A DNA stretch of 7,485 nt from an uncultured Alphaproteobacteria bacterium (lineage in GTDB: Bacteria; Pseudomonadota; Alphaproteobacteria; CASFRQ01; SAAU01): assembly GCA_949296785.1 (NCBI GenBank), contig CASFRQ010000211.1, positions 1 through 7,485 on the forward strand. Reading direction: 5' to 3'. The notes beneath the pieces are model-generated. The model was not told the DNA's origin and did no database searches. It saw only the letters and a list, made by a program, of their open reading frames with translations. The first letter of the stretch is position 1, and the number at the start of each line of letters is the position of its first letter. The position numbers were made by a program, and so were the translations under genes. This document shows positions 6,354 to 7,485 of this stretch, in pieces.

Positions 6354-6358
6354 GGAGG
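6354..6358 (+). promoter_or_regulatory. Ribosome binding site that fixes the ATA start of infC
   Basis: A consensus GGAGG lies 5 bases before ATA at 6364. No ATG, GTG or TTG lies in frame between the upstream TAA (6343) and the TTG at 6499. That TTG has no comparable site and sits inside the conserved N-terminal domain. Confidence 0.8.
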
Positions 6359-6363
6359 CGACA

Positions 6364-6903
6364 ATAAGAAACTATCAGCAGGAGGCGTCGTCAAAAGATA
6401 AAGACGGCGTCCGGGTTAATCAGGAAATTACGGCCGGCCAAGTCCGCTTAATTCTTGAAACGGGGGAAAATTTCGGTGTTACTTCCACGCGCGAAGCGTT
6501 GAATAAGGCTTTTGACGCGGGGTTGGATCTTGTTGAAATCTCAAGGGCGACGGATATTCCCGTTGCCAAAATTATGGATTTCGGCAAGTATAAGTATGAA
6601 ATGCAGAAAAAGAAGGCAGAAGCCAAAAAGAAACAAAAAGTAATAGAAATTAAGGAAATCAAGCTGACTCCGACGATTGACAAGCATGATTACGAGGTGA
6701 AGCTGAAAAATGCCCGCCGCTTTTTGGAGGAAGGGAATAAGGTTAAGTTTACCTTGCGTTTCAGAGGACGCGAGCTTTCTTATCAACAGCAAGGCGTTGA
6801 AGTTTTGCAAAATGTTATCCAGGATTTGGAGTCTTTGAGCAAGGTGGAACAAATGCCGAAGCTGGAAGGAAAGCAGATGGGAATGCTTTTATCTGCCAAG
6901 TAG
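6364..6903 (+). CDS. infC: Translation initiation factor IF-3, ATA start
   Basis: IF3 binds the 30S subunit, prevents premature 50S joining and rejects wrong start codons. The reading frame from 6364 gives 179 residues, normal for the family. The N-terminal domain (about 15-75) contains VRVNQEITAGQVRLI and STREALNKAFDAGLDLVEIS. KIMDFGKYKYEMQKKK leads into a Lys-rich linker helix at about 72-92. The C-terminal domain (about 93-179) includes KLKNARRFLEEGNKVK, LRFRGRE at 131-137 and the ending PKLEGKQMGMLLSAK. The start is inferred as ATA, 5 bases after GGAGG. The first conventional in-frame start is TTG at 6499, which would remove 45 residues including the RVNxEI motif. A rare start codon in infC is known in other bacteria (AUU in E. 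coli) and allows IF3 to repress its own translation. A strong terminator follows immediately, with no rpmI or rplT in the next 530 bases. Confidence 0.95.
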   Translation: MRNYQQEASSKDKDGVRVNQEITAGQVRLILETGENFGVTSTREALNKAFDAGLDLVEISRATDIPVAKIMDFGKYKYEMQKKKAEAKKKQKVIEIKEIKLTPTIDKHDYEVKLKNARRFLEEGNKVKFTLRFRGRELSYQQQGVEVLQNVIQDLESLSKVEQMPKLEGKQMGMLLSAK

Positions 6904-6928
6904 TGTTCTTCAAATAGCTGTTGAAGCA

Positions 6929-6955
6929 AAAAGGGGGCAAACAGCCCTCTTTTTT
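6929..6955 (+). terminator. Intrinsic terminator of infC
   Basis: AGGGGGC (6932-6938) pairs with GCCCTCT (6944-6950), with one G-U pair, around AAACA, then TTTTT. Flanking A and T runs extend the stem. This is the strongest terminator in the window and makes infC look monocistronic. Confidence 0.85.
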
Positions 6956-7085
6956 AATGATAATAAGAAAAAAGTTTTGGTATAAATACCGGCTTGCTTG
7001 AGCGATAAGCGTAAGGTTGGGTTAAAATCCGTTTTTCTTTTTGTATCGGTTTGTTTTTCTGTCTAATACTCCAAGAAAATATTTT

Positions 7086-7123
7086 GTTTTTTTAGTAAAA
7101 AAACTGACAAGGAAATATTGTCA
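7086..7123. repeat. Two abutting inverted repeats
   Basis: GTTTTTTTAGTAAAAAAAC (7086-7104; 8-bp arms, 3-base centre) is followed with no gap by TGACAAGGAAATATTGTCA (7105-7123; 6-bp arms, 7-base centre). The first is low complexity. The second has the size of a typical dimeric-regulator operator. Confidence 0.4.
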
Positions 7124-7342
7124 CACAAAAATATACTTTTTTCTTCCATTTGTTTTTCTTTTGCGGAGACTTGTTTTCTTTCCGAGGGGCCTGTAAATCT
7201 TTTTTTATTTTTTATGTTCCAGATTTTGGTTCACAAAGAACCGTCATGCATGTTCAGCCATTATAATTTAAGGTCTGCTTTATTTTTTTAGTGAAAGAGA
7301 GAAATAAAAAAGAACAAAGCGTTTCTTGCCGGTCATTTTTTA

Positions 7343-7387
7343 TGGCGGGTTGGGGTAAATTGCCGATACCCGTCTTTTTCTCCGCCA
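7343..7387. repeat. Nested GC-rich inverted repeats in A/T-rich DNA
   Basis: Outer arms TGGCGG (7343-7348) and CCGCCA (7382-7387) enclose inner arms GGGTA (7353-7357) and TACCC (7367-7371). GTCTTTTTC follows the inner stem on the + strand, so it could act as a terminator or as part of a folded RNA. Confidence 0.35.
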
Positions 7388-7397
7388 AACTGATAAG

Positions 7398-7419
7398 ATT
7401 TTACTTTTATAAGTAAAAT
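7398..7419. repeat. Perfect 9-bp inverted repeat
   Basis: ATTTTACTT (7398-7406) and AAGTAAAAT (7411-7419) with a TTAT centre. No T-tract follows on either strand, so an operator fits better than a terminator. The gene it might control would lie beyond 7485. Confidence 0.4.
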
Positions 7420-7485
7420 GGCTAATTTAAACGACCCTTTAAAATAAACATAACCTATTAAGCGTAAGCGCGCAATACAAATCTC

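Larger units (their letters stand above)
6956..7485. other. Gene-free A/T-rich tail with several perfect hairpins
   Basis: No ORF, tRNA or recognisable RNA family is supportable in these 530 bases. The + strand is strikingly T-rich from about 7020 to 7215. Notable elements are two abutting inverted repeats (7086-7123), a GGTTC/GAACC stem (7228-7242), a perfect TATAAT without a matching -35 (7262-7267), nested GC-rich stems (7343-7387), and a 9-bp palindromic hairpin (7398-7419). It may be the regulatory region of a gene beyond the window edge or hold a non-coding RNA. Confidence 0.4.

Noticed and set aside
6499..6903. IF3 starting at TTG 6499
   Set aside because: It lacks a ribosome site and would delete the conserved RVNxEI part of the N-terminal domain, while the ATA at 6364 sits behind GGAGG.
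7262..7267. Perfect TATAAT as a promoter
   Set aside because: No acceptable -35 hexamer at 15-19 bases and no extended -10. In A/T-rich DNA such hexamers are expected by chance, so I mention it only as context.
7006..7468. Direct repeat TAAGCGTAAG at 7006-7015 and 7459-7468
   Set aside because: Only two 10-base copies, with no similarity in the flanks and no regular spacing. This is compatible with chance and is not an attachment site or array.
6956..7485. Search for tRNA, tmRNA, RNase P RNA, SRP RNA or riboswitch motifs
   Set aside because: No T-loop GTTCRANTC pattern or other signature sequence was recognised on either strand.

Overview
The window reads as a chromosomal housekeeping segment from an AT-leaning alphaproteobacterium. 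The basis is the protein sequences: a LppC-type penicillin-binding-protein activator, a HemW with the HWPFC form of its cluster motif, a long-form HPF, and an IF3 whose residues resemble alphaproteobacterial homologues. Intergenic DNA is very A/T-rich and fairly long, with many homopolymer runs. This would suit a host-associated or reduced lineage, but that is inference. No rRNA, tRNA, insertion sequence, CRISPR array or phage gene was found.

Layout. Positions 1-86 are a short leader. A lipoprotein (87-1424, +) with a periplasmic-binding-protein fold faces hemW (1628-3013, -), with a weak terminator between them. hemW and hpf diverge from a compact region (3014-3159) whose two sigma70-like promoters sit almost back to back. 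hpf, ptsN and rnhA (3160-4706, +) are in tandem with two 28-base gaps and one hairpin terminator, so they look like one operon. A 372-base gene-free interval (4707-5078) lies between rnhA and a convergent gene (5079-6254, -). That gene encodes an exported, single-pass membrane protein that looks like an isolated DsbD alpha-type domain. Divergent from it is infC (6364-6903, +), ended by a strong terminator. The last 530 bases hold no gene I can support, only several perfect hairpins.

Function. hpf controls ribosome hibernation, ptsN encodes the phospho-acceptor of the nitrogen PTS, and rnhA removes RNA-DNA hybrids. hpf and ptsN are classic neighbours (usually downstream of rpoN), while rnhA is a less usual third member. 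The lipoprotein and the DsbD-like protein act at the envelope in peptidoglycan synthesis and, presumably, thiol redox chemistry.

The clearest non-routine result is that infC has no ATG, GTG or TTG at its true start. Homology and a GGAGG ribosome binding site place initiation on an ATA codon at 6364, so a standard gene caller would lose 45 residues. I found no convincing undescribed multi-gene system. The remaining leads are an enlarged HemW, the orphan DsbD-like protein and structured intergenic sequence.
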